Shown here: positions 54,212-63,615 of the stretch, piece after piece
Layout: each line of letters begins with the position of its first letter
Position numbering within the stretch: position 1 is the stretch's first letter
NCBI RefSeq assembly: GCF_006517815.1
Contig: NZ_CP041198.1
Coordinates: 124,001 to 188,000 of the forward strand
Direction: 5' to 3'
Source of the DNA: Pseudarthrobacter sp. NIBRBAC000502770
GTDB taxonomy: Bacteria > Actinomycetota > Actinomycetes > Actinomycetales > Micrococcaceae
Length of the DNA: 64,000 bases
The notes under the pieces: model-generated
The model's input: only the letters and a program-made list of their open reading frames with translations
Database searches by the model: none
What the model was told of the DNA's origin: nothing
Program-made: the position numbers and the translations under genes

Positions 54212-55246
54212 TCAGCGATTGCCCAGACGGAGCACGCGTTCCTGTGCCAGCAAGGTGGCCCGGCGGGCCTTGTCTGCCGCCCGCGCGGCCTGTTTCGCCT
54301 CGGCAGCGGTGGTGGCCAGCCGCTTGCGGGAGCGGTCCAGGCGTTCTTCGGTGGCTTGAAGCCGGCTCCTGAGTTCAGCTGTTTCCTGCTGCAGTTCCGC
54401 GATTTCCGCCCGCGCCTGCCCTTCCTGCTCCTGGAGCCCACCGGCCAGTTGCAAGGCTGCTTCCTGGGCCTCCTGGGCCTCCGCGAGGGCGGCCCTGGCC
54501 CGTTCAAGCGCTGGCGGCGAGGCAGGCCGGGGCGTCTGCCGGACTGCCTCAAGCCGGGGCCTGGCCTGCTTTGGCCCGGTGCCCTGCGGCGTCGTCGTTG
54601 GCGTCTTCGATGCCGCCGCGTTCGCCCCTGGCGTCTTCCTGGCTGGCGGCTTCACCCCTCTGGTCTTTGCACCGTCCAGCCGCGGCGCGGACCGGGGAGT
54701 ACCGGCGGGACGGCTGGGCGGTGCGGCCGGGAGCAGGCCGGGGAGGGCTACCGCACCGTCCAGGTCCACGTCGTTAACGCCATCTGCGGAGAGGACTTTC
54801 AGCAGCCGCCCACTGGCAACGGCGTTGGCCGCCCCCGCGTCTGCCGTCATGGCCCGGAGGGTTTCCTCGACGTCGGAAGCCATCGCGTCGCTGATGGACC
54901 GGCCCTGCGCCCGGGCCACGGACCGGACGGTGTCGACGGCGTCTGCGAGCATGGTGCGCCGCTCACGGCCCAGCTCGCGGAGGGCAGCGGCATCCAGCGA
55001 GTCCTGGGCTGCCCGCATCCGCGCCCCCAGCTCATCCAGCCGGGCAGGCACCTCCGGCCGGTGGCGGGCAAGCATATTGAGCGCCCACGCAGCGACGGAA
55101 GGTTTCGGCAGGCCCCGGACCGCTGCCGCCAGGCCCTTGTCCCGGCCCGATGCTTCCTTGGCCTCGGCGGCGCGGGCTGCAATGAAGTCCTCCAGCGTTC
55201 CCGCATAAAGGCGGTTGGCGATGTCCGCCAGGGCTTCGTCATCCAT
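54212..55246 (-). CDS. Conserved hypothetical protein with C-terminal coiled coil
   Basis: 344 residues, no family recognised. An N-terminal helical domain (about 1-150) has ANRLYAGTLEDFIAARAAEAKE and LPKPSVAAWALNMLARHRP. A Pro/Lys/Thr-rich linker follows (about 165-240). The last 95 residues (about 245-335) are an Ala/Glu/Gln coiled coil with LRSRLQATEERLDRSRKRL. No membrane helix or enzyme motif is seen. It stands alone, divergent from the NDH-2 gene. The build suggests a structural or nucleic-acid-associated protein. Confidence 0.8.
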   Translation of the reverse strand: MDDEALADIANRLYAGTLEDFIAARAAEAKEASGRDKGLAAAVRGLPKPSVAAWALNMLARHRPEVPARLDELGARMRAAQDSLDAAALRELGRERRTMLADAVDTVRSVARAQGRSISDAMASDVEETLRAMTADAGAANAVASGRLLKVLSADGVNDVDLDGAVALPGLLPAAPPSRPAGTPRSAPRLDGAKTRGVKPPARKTPGANAAASKTPTTTPQGTGPKQARPRLEAVRQTPRPASPPALERARAALAEAQEAQEAALQLAGGLQEQEGQARAEIAELQQETAELRSRLQATEERLDRSRKRLATTAAEAKQAARAADKARRATLLAQERVLRLGNR

Positions 55247-55363
55247 GCCGCCATCTTAGGTGTCCTGGCTGCCTCGACAGATGCGGGGCAAAATGGCGCG
55301 GCGCAGCGGAGGTTGCGGGAAAGCACCCTGTTGCTCGCCCGCCGGGAGGGGTAAGTTGCACGA

Positions 55364-56605
55364 ATGGACGATTCATATCAGGTCATCGTGGTTGGCGGCG
55401 GATTTGCCGGGAAGGCAGCGGCTGAGGAGTTGGGCCGCAAGGGCGTCCGCGTGCTGCTGCTTGACGCCAACAGCTACCAACAGTTTCAGCCGCTCCTCTA
55501 CCAGGTGGCTGCATCGCAAATTGGCGTGTCCACGGTGACGCGGCCGCTGAGGGCGGAGTTCCGCGGAATAAACAGCGTCCGGGTCCTGACGGCGACGGTG
55601 ACTGCCATCGACGCACCCAACCGGACCGTCACCACGGCCGACGGGTCCACATACCGGGCCCAGGCCCTGGTCATCGCCACTGGAGCAGTGCCGAACTTCT
55701 TCAACACCCCCGGCGCAGATGAGCATGCCTACCCGCTGTACTCCGTCGCGGACGCCACGAGGCTCAGCGCGGCCATCACCGCCGTCCTGGACCAGGCCGA
55801 CCGTGAGCCGGGAGCAGGGGCTGACGTCATTGTGGTGGGCGGTGGCCCCACTGGCGTCGAGACGGCCGGCGCGCTCGCTGAGAACGTCAAGTACCTGGTG
55901 CCAAAGTACTTCTCGCCGGAGCTGGCCGATCGGTGCCATATCCACCTGGTGGATATGGTTCCAAACGTCCTCGCCGCGTTTTCGGAGAAGTCGCAGACCT
56001 ACGCGCGGGACCGCCTGACGAAGCTCGGCGTGCAGCTGCATATGGGCCAGCCCGTGGCCGAAGTCCGGCCGGACGGTGTGACCCTCAAGGGCGGAACGGT
56101 CATTCCTGCCCGGATCGTGGTCTGGGCCGGTGGCCTGCAGGCCGGAAAAATCATCACCGAGTCCGGCCTGGGGCAGGGGAGGGGCGGCCGGATTGACGTC
56201 CAGCCCGATCTGACCGCGCCGGGCGTCGAGGGCGTCTATGTCCTGGGTGACGCCGCCAACATCACGGACGCCGGCGGGAACAAGCTGCCGCAGTTGGGAT
56301 CGGTAGCCCAGCAATCGGGCAAGTGGGCGGCGCGTAATATCTACGCGGACCTCACCGGCGGCGTGCGCGAGCCTTTCCGATATTGGGACAAGGGGTACAT
56401 GGCCATGGTGGGCCGCGGAGCGGCGGTGGCTGAGCTGGGCCGCCAACGGCTGCACTTGCAGGGGCCGTTGGCCTTCGTGTCGTGGCTGGCGGTGCACCTG
56501 GCCCTGTTGCCCGGCTTCCAGCAGAAAGTCAGGGCGCTGTTTTCCTGGGCTAATGGCTACGTGACCCACAGCCCGTCCCAGGTGGTGGTCGGCAGGCCGG
56601 ACTAG
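55364..56605 (+). CDS. Type II NADH dehydrogenase-like flavoprotein
   Basis: 413 residues. GGGFAG (11-16) binds FAD, GGGPTG (159-164) binds NADH, and VYVLGDAANI is the second FAD contact. The C-terminal AVHLALLPGFQQKVRALFSWANGYV is an amphipathic membrane-binding region as in NDH-2. It would move electrons from NADH to menaquinone without pumping protons. No disulfide pair is present, so it is not a reductase of the thioredoxin type. It is monocistronic, divergent from the coiled-coil gene. Confidence 0.9.
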   Translation: MDDSYQVIVVGGGFAGKAAAEELGRKGVRVLLLDANSYQQFQPLLYQVAASQIGVSTVTRPLRAEFRGINSVRVLTATVTAIDAPNRTVTTADGSTYRAQALVIATGAVPNFFNTPGADEHAYPLYSVADATRLSAAITAVLDQADREPGAGADVIVVGGGPTGVETAGALAENVKYLVPKYFSPELADRCHIHLVDMVPNVLAAFSEKSQTYARDRLTKLGVQLHMGQPVAEVRPDGVTLKGGTVIPARIVVWAGGLQAGKIITESGLGQGRGGRIDVQPDLTAPGVEGVYVLGDAANITDAGGNKLPQLGSVAQQSGKWAARNIYADLTGGVREPFRYWDKGYMAMVGRGAAVAELGRQRLHLQGPLAFVSWLAVHLALLPGFQQKVRALFSWANGYVTHSPSQVVVGRPD

Positions 56606-56657
56606 ACCCCGTTACGCAGGCGCGGCCGACCCATGGCGATGGCGCCCATCCGCCGCG

Positions 56658-57299
56658 TCAGTTCTTCGCGAAACTGACGAGCCGGCCCGCGGCAGTCCAG
56701 CCGGATGATTCGTAGCGGACGGCTGCCTCCGGTTCAACCACCATGTGCAGGTACTCGGCGCCGTGCAGGAACGCCTCCTCCGCCATGGCGGCGAACAGGC
56801 CCTGTTCGAGGGTCTCCTGCTCCGGCCCCTGCGGCAGTTCGGTGACCGCCACCGCCGCGAAATCGTCCCGGATTTGGATGCGTCCTTTGGCGACAGGGTG
56901 GTCAAAGACGGTTATTTCGACGGCGTCAAAAGTCTCCATCGGTGCCAAGGCCACCTGGGAGTTCTCCGGCAGCACCACCGGTCCGTTAAGCTCGGCCGTC
57001 GGTGCCATGAGCAGCACCCGTTCGGCCACGGGTGCCAGGCCCCCTGGTGCATGGTCCCTTGCGGCAGCGGCGTCGGCGCAGAGCAGGGTGAGGCGCACTC
57101 CGGCCTTGGCTGCGGCGTTGCTTGCAAGCTCCTCGGTGCCCGGTCCGGGCCAGCCGGCAACGTACTCCTGGCTTTCCGGGTCCTGCCCGGCGCCTGCCCC
57201 GAGGACGAATCCTGAATCAACGGGGCCTGCACTGCGTTCCTGCAGGTCCGCCCACGCAGGGACCCATCCGATGGCGGGCAGTTCGTGGTGGTCCGGCAT
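56658..57299 (-). CDS. Acetyltransferase-like hypothetical protein
   Basis: 213 residues. The C-terminal half (about 145-210) looks like the second half of a GNAT fold: a strand AAVAVTELP, the helix EQGLFAAMAEEAFLHGAEYLHMVV and a final AAVRYESSGWTAAGRLVSFAK. The N-terminal part is not recognisable, and the acetyl-CoA loop (Q/R-x-x-G-x-G/A) is missing (LPQGPEQETLEQG instead). It may be a degenerate family member. ATG 57299 has AGGAAG 8 bp upstream; TTG 57368 is a weaker option. The gene converges with the NDH-2 gene. Confidence 0.65.
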   Translation of the reverse strand: MPDHHELPAIGWVPAWADLQERSAGPVDSGFVLGAGAGQDPESQEYVAGWPGPGTEELASNAAAKAGVRLTLLCADAAAARDHAPGGLAPVAERVLLMAPTAELNGPVVLPENSQVALAPMETFDAVEITVFDHPVAKGRIQIRDDFAAVAVTELPQGPEQETLEQGLFAAMAEEAFLHGAEYLHMVVEPEAAVRYESSGWTAAGRLVSFAKN

Positions 57300-57440
57300 G
57301 GGAGTCTTCCTAACGTCCAGCACCGGTCTGCAGTGTCCGGTGCGGCTGGGCAGGGGCTTTTCTGTCAACGTATCCGATCGGCACGCGGGCCGCCAGCAGG
57401 GCCGGAGGGGCTTGGTCCCGGCTTGGCCGCAGCGGACGGC

Positions 57441-58436
57441 CTAAGGCAGGTGCGCGAAGGACATCCCTGCCGAGAGCAGCTTGTCCAAGGCCTGCTTGAC
57501 GCCTTCTGCTGTTCCCCCATTGGGGTGGTTGCCGTGGCAGATGACCACGTCCCCCGCCCGCGCCCTTCCCACCTCCCTGGCAACGACTGCGGCGGGAAAG
57601 GTCGCGCCGCCGTCGCCATTGATGCTGAAGCCCACCGGCTTCACGCCCAACGCACCCAGGATGTCCGTGGCGACGTCGTCCAGGTAGGCGGTGCCAGGGC
57701 GGAAGTACTTGGGCCGCTTGCCGGTGATGTTTGCCAGGGCCTCATCGTTTGGCATGACCTCGTCGTAAACCTCCCCCGCGTTCCTGGTGCCCGGAATGCC
57801 GTAGGCCGTGTTGCCGTTGGTGGACAGCGGCTTGTGGGACGTTCCGTGGTTGGCGATCTCGAAGAGCGGGTCTGCTGCCAACTGCCGGGTGGTGGCGGGG
57901 TTGGCTGCGATCCACCGCGAGTTCAGGAAGAGCGTGGCCGGGATGTGGCGCTGGCGCAACGTGTCAAGAAGGGCCTGGTCGCAGCCGCTGCCGCCGGGGC
58001 CACCGCAAAAGTCCAAGGTCAGTGCGATGCCCTGCCCTGGAGGCATCCGGGTCAGGACGCCGGGAGCCTCCAGGCCCCAGTACCGGGCCTGGTGCTTTCC
58101 GTAGGTATCGACAACCTCGGCACGTGACAACACGGGAGCGGCCGACGGGTTGGGCGCCGGTTCGTCACCGTCCGGACCGGAGTGCAGGACCGTCGAGCTG
58201 AGGTTCCCTGCGCCGTCGTCGGGCGCGGGCAGGTCGGAGGAGGTTGCCTTCTGCTTCTGGTCGGGCTGCAAGCTGGGCACCGCGGCGGACATTGTCAGTA
58301 CCGCCGCCAGTAAAACGGCCCTGCGGCCGGGACCTTTTCCGTCCTGGCTCAGATGCCGCGGGACATGTGGTTCCACTTCTAGTTCCTGTTCCCTGGCTGT
58401 CCTGCGGGCCTGGTCCGGTCCCGCCGGCCCGGACAT
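57441..58436 (-). CDS. Exported polysaccharide deacetylase (NodB-like)
   Basis: 331 residues. GRRAVLLAAVLTMSAA (about 38-53) is a signal anchor or a twin-arginine-like leader, then a spacer to about 105. The catalytic domain has D142 in LTLDFCGG and the metal ligands H197 and H201 in NHGTSH. It ends with GDVVICHGNHPNGGTAEGV. It would remove acetyl groups from cell-wall GlcNAc or another outer polysaccharide. ATG 58436 is a choice among poor ribosome sites; the frame is open to 58577. It lies between the acetyltransferase-like gene and tRNA-Thr. Confidence 0.85.
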   Translation of the reverse strand: MSGPAGPDQARRTAREQELEVEPHVPRHLSQDGKGPGRRAVLLAAVLTMSAAVPSLQPDQKQKATSSDLPAPDDGAGNLSSTVLHSGPDGDEPAPNPSAAPVLSRAEVVDTYGKHQARYWGLEAPGVLTRMPPGQGIALTLDFCGGPGGSGCDQALLDTLRQRHIPATLFLNSRWIAANPATTRQLAADPLFEIANHGTSHKPLSTNGNTAYGIPGTRNAGEVYDEVMPNDEALANITGKRPKYFRPGTAYLDDVATDILGALGVKPVGFSINGDGGATFPAAVVAREVGRARAGDVVICHGNHPNGGTAEGVKQALDKLLSAGMSFAHLP

Positions 58437-58620
58437 GCGGACGTGGCAGGTGCGGTGTGACTGCAGCCTGCGGGGATGGCAGCGTCGAAGGCCGTGGCGC
58501 GCGCAACAGCAGCCTGGGAGCGGGGGGTCATACCGGGAGGATACCTTGCCTGCCTTGCTGTTTCCTGAACTCCGCACGGCGTCGGAGCGGCGGCTGGCCG
58601 AAATGGCGCTTAACCAGCGA

Positions 58621-58662
58621 AAAACCCCGGAAACCCCTGAAAACAGGGGCTGTCCGGGGTTT
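58621..58662 (-). terminator. Terminator of tRNA-Thr
   Basis: A two-part stem reads on the minus strand AACCCCGG ... CCCCTG, loop TTTT, CAGGGG ... CCGGGGTT, then a T-tract. Confidence 0.85.
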
Positions 58663-58668
58663 ATCCCG

Positions 58669-58741
58669 AGCTTCCTATCAGAATCGAACTGATGACCTTT
58701 TCATTACGAGTGAAACGCTCTACCGACTGAGCTAAGGAAGC
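58669..58741 (-). tRNA. tRNA-Thr (anticodon CGT)
   Basis: 73 nt: acceptor GCTTCCT/AGGAAGC, anticodon stem TTTCA/TGAAA with loop CTCGTAA, T-loop GTTCGATTC, discriminator T. CCA is not encoded. Confidence 0.96.
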
Positions 58742-58806
58742 ACCGCATGAAAATCCCCGGCGGAACCGGGCGCTTCATGCAAGAGTCAACTGTAATAGAG
58801 TCCCCT

Positions 58807-58827
58807 CGCCCCGGTCAAAATGGGGCG
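58807..58827 (-). terminator. Hairpin downstream of the lipoprotein peptidase gene
   Basis: CGCCCC (58807-58812) pairs with GGGGCG (58822-58827). It is short and lies 21 bp past the stop. Confidence 0.45.
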
Positions 58828-58847
58828 GACGGAAGCTGTGCGAGCAG

Positions 58848-60416
58848 TCAGCAGACCGTGTTGTCGGCCGGCAGCTTGCCGCCCACCAGGTAATTGTCCA
58901 CCGAGTCCTCAAGGCAGCTGTTGGCCCGGCCGTAGGCGGTGTGCCCTTCACCGCGCCAGGTCAGCAGCGAGGCGTTCCCCAACTGCTTGCGCAATGACGC
59001 GGCCCAGCCGACGGGGGTGGCGGGATCGCCGGTGGTTCCGATGACCACGATGGGGGAGTCGCCGCTGTATTCCACCGGCGCAGGCGTACGGACGTTCTTG
59101 TAGGGCCAGTCGGCGCAGGTGGTGCCGCCGTAGGCAAAGAAGTAGCCCATGGTGGGGGAGTCCTGTTCGAGCCGCTTCTCCTCCGCCCGCATGCCCGCGG
59201 CATCCGAAACCATGGGGTAGTCGAGGCAGTTGATTGCGTTGAAGGCGAAGGTGGAATTGGACGTGTACGAACCGTCGGAGGCACGGTCGGCGCCGAGGTC
59301 GGCAAGCCTGAGCATGAGGCTTACATCGCCGGACATGGCCGCCTCAAGGGCTTGGGTGAGTGCGGGCCAGCTTTGGTCGTTGTACAGCGGGGTGATCAGG
59401 CCGCTGACGAATGTGGTTGCATTGACCAGCCGCCCGTCCTTCGCCGTTCGTGGCGTCTCCTGGATGGAGTTGATGAGGTCCCGGATCTGCTTCACGCCGG
59501 AGTCGGCGTCGCCGCTGAGCGGGCACTTCCCTTGCTTCTGGCAGCTCGCAACGTAGGTGTGGAGCGCCTTTTCGAAAGCCTGGGCCTGGCCGCTGGTGAG
59601 CTCTTCGTTGCTGATGGAGGGGTCAAGGGCTCCATCAAGGACCATGCGGCCCACGTTGTCCGGGAACAGGGAGGCGTAGGTGGATCCCAGGAACGTGCCG
59701 TAGGAGTACCCCAGGTAGTTCAGCTTGGTGTCGTTTACGACGGCCCGCAGGACATCCATGTCCTTCGCGGCGCTGACGGTGTCGATATGGGCCATGACGG
59801 GGCCCGTTTGCGCCGCACACTGCGAGGCGATTGCCTTGTTGTCCGCAAGGGCCGCCTGCAGCCCGGAATCGGTGTCAAGGGCGTAGATCTTGGCCCGGTA
59901 GGCGTCGCGTTCGGCGTCCGACATGCAGGTGACCGGGGCCGAGCGCTTCACGCCGCGCGGATCGAAGCCGACAAGGTCGTAGGAGTTTCGGACTGCGGCC
60001 GAAAAATGCGTTCCGGCGGCGTCCTTGACGAAGTCGTAGCCGGACGCGCCCGGGCCGCCCGGGTTGACCAGCAGGCTGCCGGTCTTCTTGCCCGTGCTCG
60101 GCGCCCGCAAAGCGGCCAACTGGATGGTCTCGCCGCCAGGATTGGCGTAATCCACGGGCACGGTCACTTTGGCGCACTGGAACTCCCCTTCGCACGGTTG
60201 CCAAACGACTTCCTGCGAGTAGAACTTCTCCAGCCCGGCCGGAGCGGACGCCACGATGGACGGATCAGCCTTGGCGGTGGCCGCCTCCTGCGGGTTCCGG
60301 TCGCCGCCGTTGAGGAGGCTGCACGAGGCCAGGACCATGGCCAGGACCATGGCACCCGCAGCGCGGACGGCGACCGCCAGGGACCTGTGGCGTGCGGGCA
60401 GGGAGCGGGCAGTCAT
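58848..60416 (-). CDS. Lipoprotein alpha/beta-hydrolase, tripeptidyl aminopeptidase-like
   Basis: 522 residues. The N-terminus is a lipoprotein signal with lipobox LASC (C32). The alpha/beta-hydrolase core has oxyanion-hole NPGGPGASG, nucleophile S238 (GYSYGT), acid D464 (TGDPATP) and H492 (GEGHTAYG). The TAP-like C-terminal domain is present. Close relatives are the SlpD/SlpE and TAP secreted peptidases of Streptomyces. It should clip tripeptides from proteins outside the membrane. Its ATG overlaps the holB stop (ATGA), so it is translated with the replication genes upstream, an arrangement that looks accidental but is repeated in relatives. Confidence 0.94.
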   Translation of the reverse strand: MTARSLPARHRSLAVAVRAAGAMVLAMVLASCSLLNGGDRNPQEAATAKADPSIVASAPAGLEKFYSQEVVWQPCEGEFQCAKVTVPVDYANPGGETIQLAALRAPSTGKKTGSLLVNPGGPGASGYDFVKDAAGTHFSAAVRNSYDLVGFDPRGVKRSAPVTCMSDAERDAYRAKIYALDTDSGLQAALADNKAIASQCAAQTGPVMAHIDTVSAAKDMDVLRAVVNDTKLNYLGYSYGTFLGSTYASLFPDNVGRMVLDGALDPSISNEELTSGQAQAFEKALHTYVASCQKQGKCPLSGDADSGVKQIRDLINSIQETPRTAKDGRLVNATTFVSGLITPLYNDQSWPALTQALEAAMSGDVSLMLRLADLGADRASDGSYTSNSTFAFNAINCLDYPMVSDAAGMRAEEKRLEQDSPTMGYFFAYGGTTCADWPYKNVRTPAPVEYSGDSPIVVIGTTGDPATPVGWAASLRKQLGNASLLTWRGEGHTAYGRANSCLEDSVDNYLVGGKLPADNTVC

Positions 60417-61576
60417 CGGGTCTCCTTGGAAGGCTGGATCAGGCTGGCCGCCATGGACTCTATGGTCAGCAGCGGGGCCACATTGGTAGTGGTGATGCGT
60501 TCGCGGGCTTTGTTGATGGCGTCCATGCGGGCCAGCGTGGCTTCCGGGGTGGTGTGGGCTGCGAACTCCTCCAGCTCACCCCTCAGCTCAACGTTGACCA
60601 GTTCCACGGCGTTCCCCAGCTGGATGACCAGCACATCCCGGTAAAAGGACAGCAGATCGGTGAGCGTACGGTCCAGGGAGTCGGTGATGGACCTCTTGGC
60701 GCGGCGTTTCTGGTCGTCTTCGAGCTGCTTCACCTGGCTGCGCATTGCTGGCGGCAGGGTGCCGGACTCCGGTGCTCCAAGCGTAGCAAGGAGGCTGGCC
60801 TTCTCCGCGGCGTCGCGCTCCTCATTGGAGCTGTTTGCCTCTGCCGTGGCGATCTTGACCAGTTTGTCCGCCATCATGACGGCGGCCGTTACGCCGCGCA
60901 GTCCCAGCGGAAAACGGACGGTTTCCAGGCGGCGTTCCCTTGCGGCAGGATCCCTGGCCAGCCGGCGGGCAATCCCCACGTGGCTTTGCGCCGTGCGGGC
61001 TGCCTGTTCCGCGAGGGCCGGGTCTACGCCGTCCCGCCGGACCAGCAGCGCTGCCACGTCCGAGGCCGGCGGCAAGCGGAGGGCCACGCTGCGGCAGCGG
61101 GAGCGGATGGTGACCAGGACGTCGGCAGGCGACGGCGCACACAGCATCCACACGGTGCGCGGCGTCGGCTCCTCGATGGCCTTGAGCAGCACATTGGTGG
61201 TCCGTTCGGCCATCCGGTCGGCATCCTCCACGACGATGATCCGCCAGCGGCCCGACGACGGCCGGTTGCCCGCCGTCGCTACGAGCTCACGGGCCTCGTC
61301 AATGGTGATGGTGACTTTTTCAGTGCGCACAAAGGTCACATCGGAATGGGTTTCGCCCAAAATCGTGTGGCATGCCTGGCACTGTCCGCACCCTCGAAGG
61401 CCCACGTCTTCCTGGCCGCAGTTCAACGCGGCAGCGAACGCCTTGGCGGCGTTGGAACGGCCGGACCCCGGCGGCCCGGTGAACAGCCAGGCGTGGGTCA
61501 GGCCTTCGCCGCCCGCGGCCTGGCGCAGTTGTTCGACGACGGCGGGCTGGCCCTGGAGGTCATCCCAAACGGTCAC
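60413..61576 (-). CDS. holB: DNA polymerase III delta' subunit
   Basis: 387 residues of the clamp-loader AAA+ family. The P-loop is GPPGSGRS (34-41) with Arg for Lys at 40, as is normal for the non-catalytic delta' subunit. The zinc site has C53, C63, C66 and C69. The SRC motif (IRSRCRS) provides the arginine finger. The C-terminal collar domain follows. GTG 61576 overlaps the tmk stop (GTGA). Together with delta and tau/gamma subunits it loads the beta clamp. Confidence 0.94.
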   Translation of the reverse strand: MTVWDDLQGQPAVVEQLRQAAGGEGLTHAWLFTGPPGSGRSNAAKAFAAALNCGQEDVGLRGCGQCQACHTILGETHSDVTFVRTEKVTITIDEARELVATAGNRPSSGRWRIIVVEDADRMAERTTNVLLKAIEEPTPRTVWMLCAPSPADVLVTIRSRCRSVALRLPPASDVAALLVRRDGVDPALAEQAARTAQSHVGIARRLARDPAARERRLETVRFPLGLRGVTAAVMMADKLVKIATAEANSSNEERDAAEKASLLATLGAPESGTLPPAMRSQVKQLEDDQKRRAKRSITDSLDRTLTDLLSFYRDVLVIQLGNAVELVNVELRGELEEFAAHTTPEATLARMDAINKARERITTTNVAPLLTIESMAASLIQPSKETR

Positions 61577-62283
61577 GAGCCACCACCGCCGGAGGGTGTT
61601 CCCGGCGCCGGCACCGGTACGGTCTCCAGCGCCGCCGGCCCCTGCACTGCATCCAGCAGGGTGTCCACCCGGGCGAGGATCCGCCCGGCCAACTCGTCAA
61701 CGGGGAGGTGGGCCGGGAGGACCAGGTAGGACCCGGGCCGGACGGCTGCCAGATCGAGGAATGCCTCCCGGATGCGGGTGTGGAACTCGTCGGCTTCGGA
61801 TTCCAGCCGGTCCTCGGTTGCCTGGCCCGCGGTCCGCCGGCGGCGCCCCAGGTCCGGGTCGACGTCCAGCAGGACAGTCAGGTGCGGCTGGAGGCCAGAG
61901 GTGGCCCACTCATTGAGGGTACGCACGGCGTCCTGGCCCAGGTTTCGGCCTGCCCCCTGGTAGGCCACGGAAGAGTCGATGTAGCGGTCGGTCAGCACCA
62001 TCTCGCCGCGCGCAAGGGCAGGGCGGATCACCTGGGTGGCGTGCGCGGCACGGGAAGCCGCAAAGATCAGGGCCTCTGTATGGGCGTCGATCTCGCCGTT
62101 TCCGTGGTCCAGCACCAGTGACCGGAGCTTTTCGCCGACCGGGGTGCCCCCGGGTTCGCGGGTACGGAGCACGGTATAACCGCGGGCTTCCAGTGCCTCC
62201 GCCAGCCGGGCCGCCTGGGTGGACTTGCCGGCACCATCGCCACCTTCGAATGCGATGAATACGCCGGCCCTCTGTTTGTTCAC
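61573..62283 (-). CDS. tmk: Thymidylate kinase
   Basis: 236 residues, phosphorylates dTMP to dTDP. P-loop EGGDGAGKST (13-22), TREPGGTPVGE for the substrate, and TDRYIDSSVAYQG as the DRY segment. The LID has GRRRRTAGQATEDRLE. A Pro/Gly-rich C-terminal tail of about 20 residues extends past the usual end. GTG 62283 is the start. tmk and holB are coupled by GTGA, a common actinobacterial pair. Confidence 0.97.
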   Translation of the reverse strand: MNKQRAGVFIAFEGGDGAGKSTQAARLAEALEARGYTVLRTREPGGTPVGEKLRSLVLDHGNGEIDAHTEALIFAASRAAHATQVIRPALARGEMVLTDRYIDSSVAYQGAGRNLGQDAVRTLNEWATSGLQPHLTVLLDVDPDLGRRRRTAGQATEDRLESEADEFHTRIREAFLDLAAVRPGSYLVLPAHLPVDELAGRILARVDTLLDAVQGPAALETVPVPAPGTPSGGGGS

Positions 62284-62415
62284 TACTCAAGCCTACCGAG
62301 GCGTGGCGACAATCCCGGCTTCCGGAGACCTCCTGTGCAGGAGCAGTGGACGGACCGGCGTCCACAAAACGACACTGCTTTCCGGCCCGATTGGCTGGAA
62401 CAGTACCCTTTGACC

Positions 62416-63606
62416 ATGAGTCTTTCCGAGCACCAGGCCGCGTCCCTTACACCCGAGACCGTGGTGGTGGCGGCCGGACGTCCGCCGAGGGAAAGGGACC
62501 AGCCGGTCAACCCTCCCATCACCCTTTCGTCCACCTACTTTGGGACCGGTCCGCTTGGTGATGGCGACCGGGGCTACGGCCGGTACTCCAACCCCACCTG
62601 GGACCCCTTCGAGGAGGCACTCGGCCAGCTTGAGGGAGCGGCGCTTCCCGGACTGCTTTACGCATCCGGACTTGCCGCGGTCAGCTCTGCGCTGTCCCTG
62701 ATTCCGGCCGGCGGGGTGCTGGTCATGCCCAACCACAGCTACTCGGGCTCGCTGGTGATGGCCTCCGAACTCGCCCAAAAGGGCTTCATTGAACTCCGGA
62801 CCGTGGACATTGCCGATACCGGCGCGGTCCAGGACGCCCTTGCGCCCCAAGGTCCGGCTGCCAAAGCCGCTTCCATGCTGTGGCTGGAGAGCCCCACCAA
62901 CCCCATGCTCGGCATCGCGGACATGGCCGCCGTCGCTGAAGCCGCCCACGCCGCCGGGGCGATCGTGGTCACCGATAACACCTTCTCTACGCCCCTGGTG
63001 CAACAGCCACTGCTGCTCGGATCCGACGTCGTCCTCCATTCGGTGACCAAATACCTCGCCGGACACTCCGACGTCGTCCTTGGCGCGCTGGTCACGTCCA
63101 ACCCGGACATCCGCGCTGAACTGCTGCACCACCGCATCATCCACGGCGGCATCGCCGGACCCTTCGAGGCGTGGCTCGCACTCCGCGGCCTGCGGACGCT
63201 CGCGCTGCGCGTGCAGCGGTCGCAGGAATCAGCCATGGTCCTCGCGGGCCGCCTCGCAGGGCACCCTGCCGTCGAGTCCATCCGGTTCCCCGGGCTCGAC
63301 ACCGATCCGGGGCACATCCGCGCGAAGGCGCAAATGAAGGGGTTTGGGTCCATTATCTGCATCCAGGTGGCCCCCGCGGCGGGCCTCAGCGGCGCCGACG
63401 CCGCGGACAAACTCGTGCGGGCCCTTGGCCTCTGGCTGCCCGCCACGTCCCTGGGCGGCGTCGAGTCCCTCATTGAACGCCGGCGCCGGCACTCGGCTGA
63501 ACCCGCCAGCGTCCCGGAGAACCTGGTGCGGCTGAGCGTCGGGGTGGAGGGCGTCGAGGACCTCTGGGCCGACCTGAAGCAGGCGCTGGACACGCTGGGC
63601 GGCTAG
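62416..63606 (+). CDS. Cystathionine gamma-synthase-like PLP enzyme
   Basis: 396 residues of the Cys/Met metabolism PLP family (fold type I). Key pieces are RYSNPTWDPFEEAL, YASGLAAVSSAL, DNTFSTPLVQQPL and the PLP lysine K212 in HSVTKYLAGHSDV. It could be cystathionine gamma-synthase, beta- or gamma-lyase, or methionine gamma-lyase; these cannot be told apart by motif. ATG 62416 is chosen; the frame upstream to 62335 has no good ribosome site. It is divergent from tmk with 132 bp between starts. Confidence 0.93.
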   Translation: MSLSEHQAASLTPETVVVAAGRPPRERDQPVNPPITLSSTYFGTGPLGDGDRGYGRYSNPTWDPFEEALGQLEGAALPGLLYASGLAAVSSALSLIPAGGVLVMPNHSYSGSLVMASELAQKGFIELRTVDIADTGAVQDALAPQGPAAKAASMLWLESPTNPMLGIADMAAVAEAAHAAGAIVVTDNTFSTPLVQQPLLLGSDVVLHSVTKYLAGHSDVVLGALVTSNPDIRAELLHHRIIHGGIAGPFEAWLALRGLRTLALRVQRSQESAMVLAGRLAGHPAVESIRFPGLDTDPGHIRAKAQMKGFGSIICIQVAPAAGLSGADAADKLVRALGLWLPATSLGGVESLIERRRRHSAEPASVPENLVRLSVGVEGVEDLWADLKQALDTLGG

Positions 63607-63615
63607 GCTGGGTCT

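Noticed and set aside
54043..54552. 169-residue frame across the NmrA start region
   Set aside because: Mostly antisense-direction shadow of the coiled-coil gene in another frame; His/Arg-rich and not protein-like. It was considered as a source of the missing NmrA start but is out of frame.
60413..61576. Arg instead of Lys in the HolB P-loop as a defect
   Set aside because: Delta' subunits normally do not bind ATP productively, so this is expected for the family.
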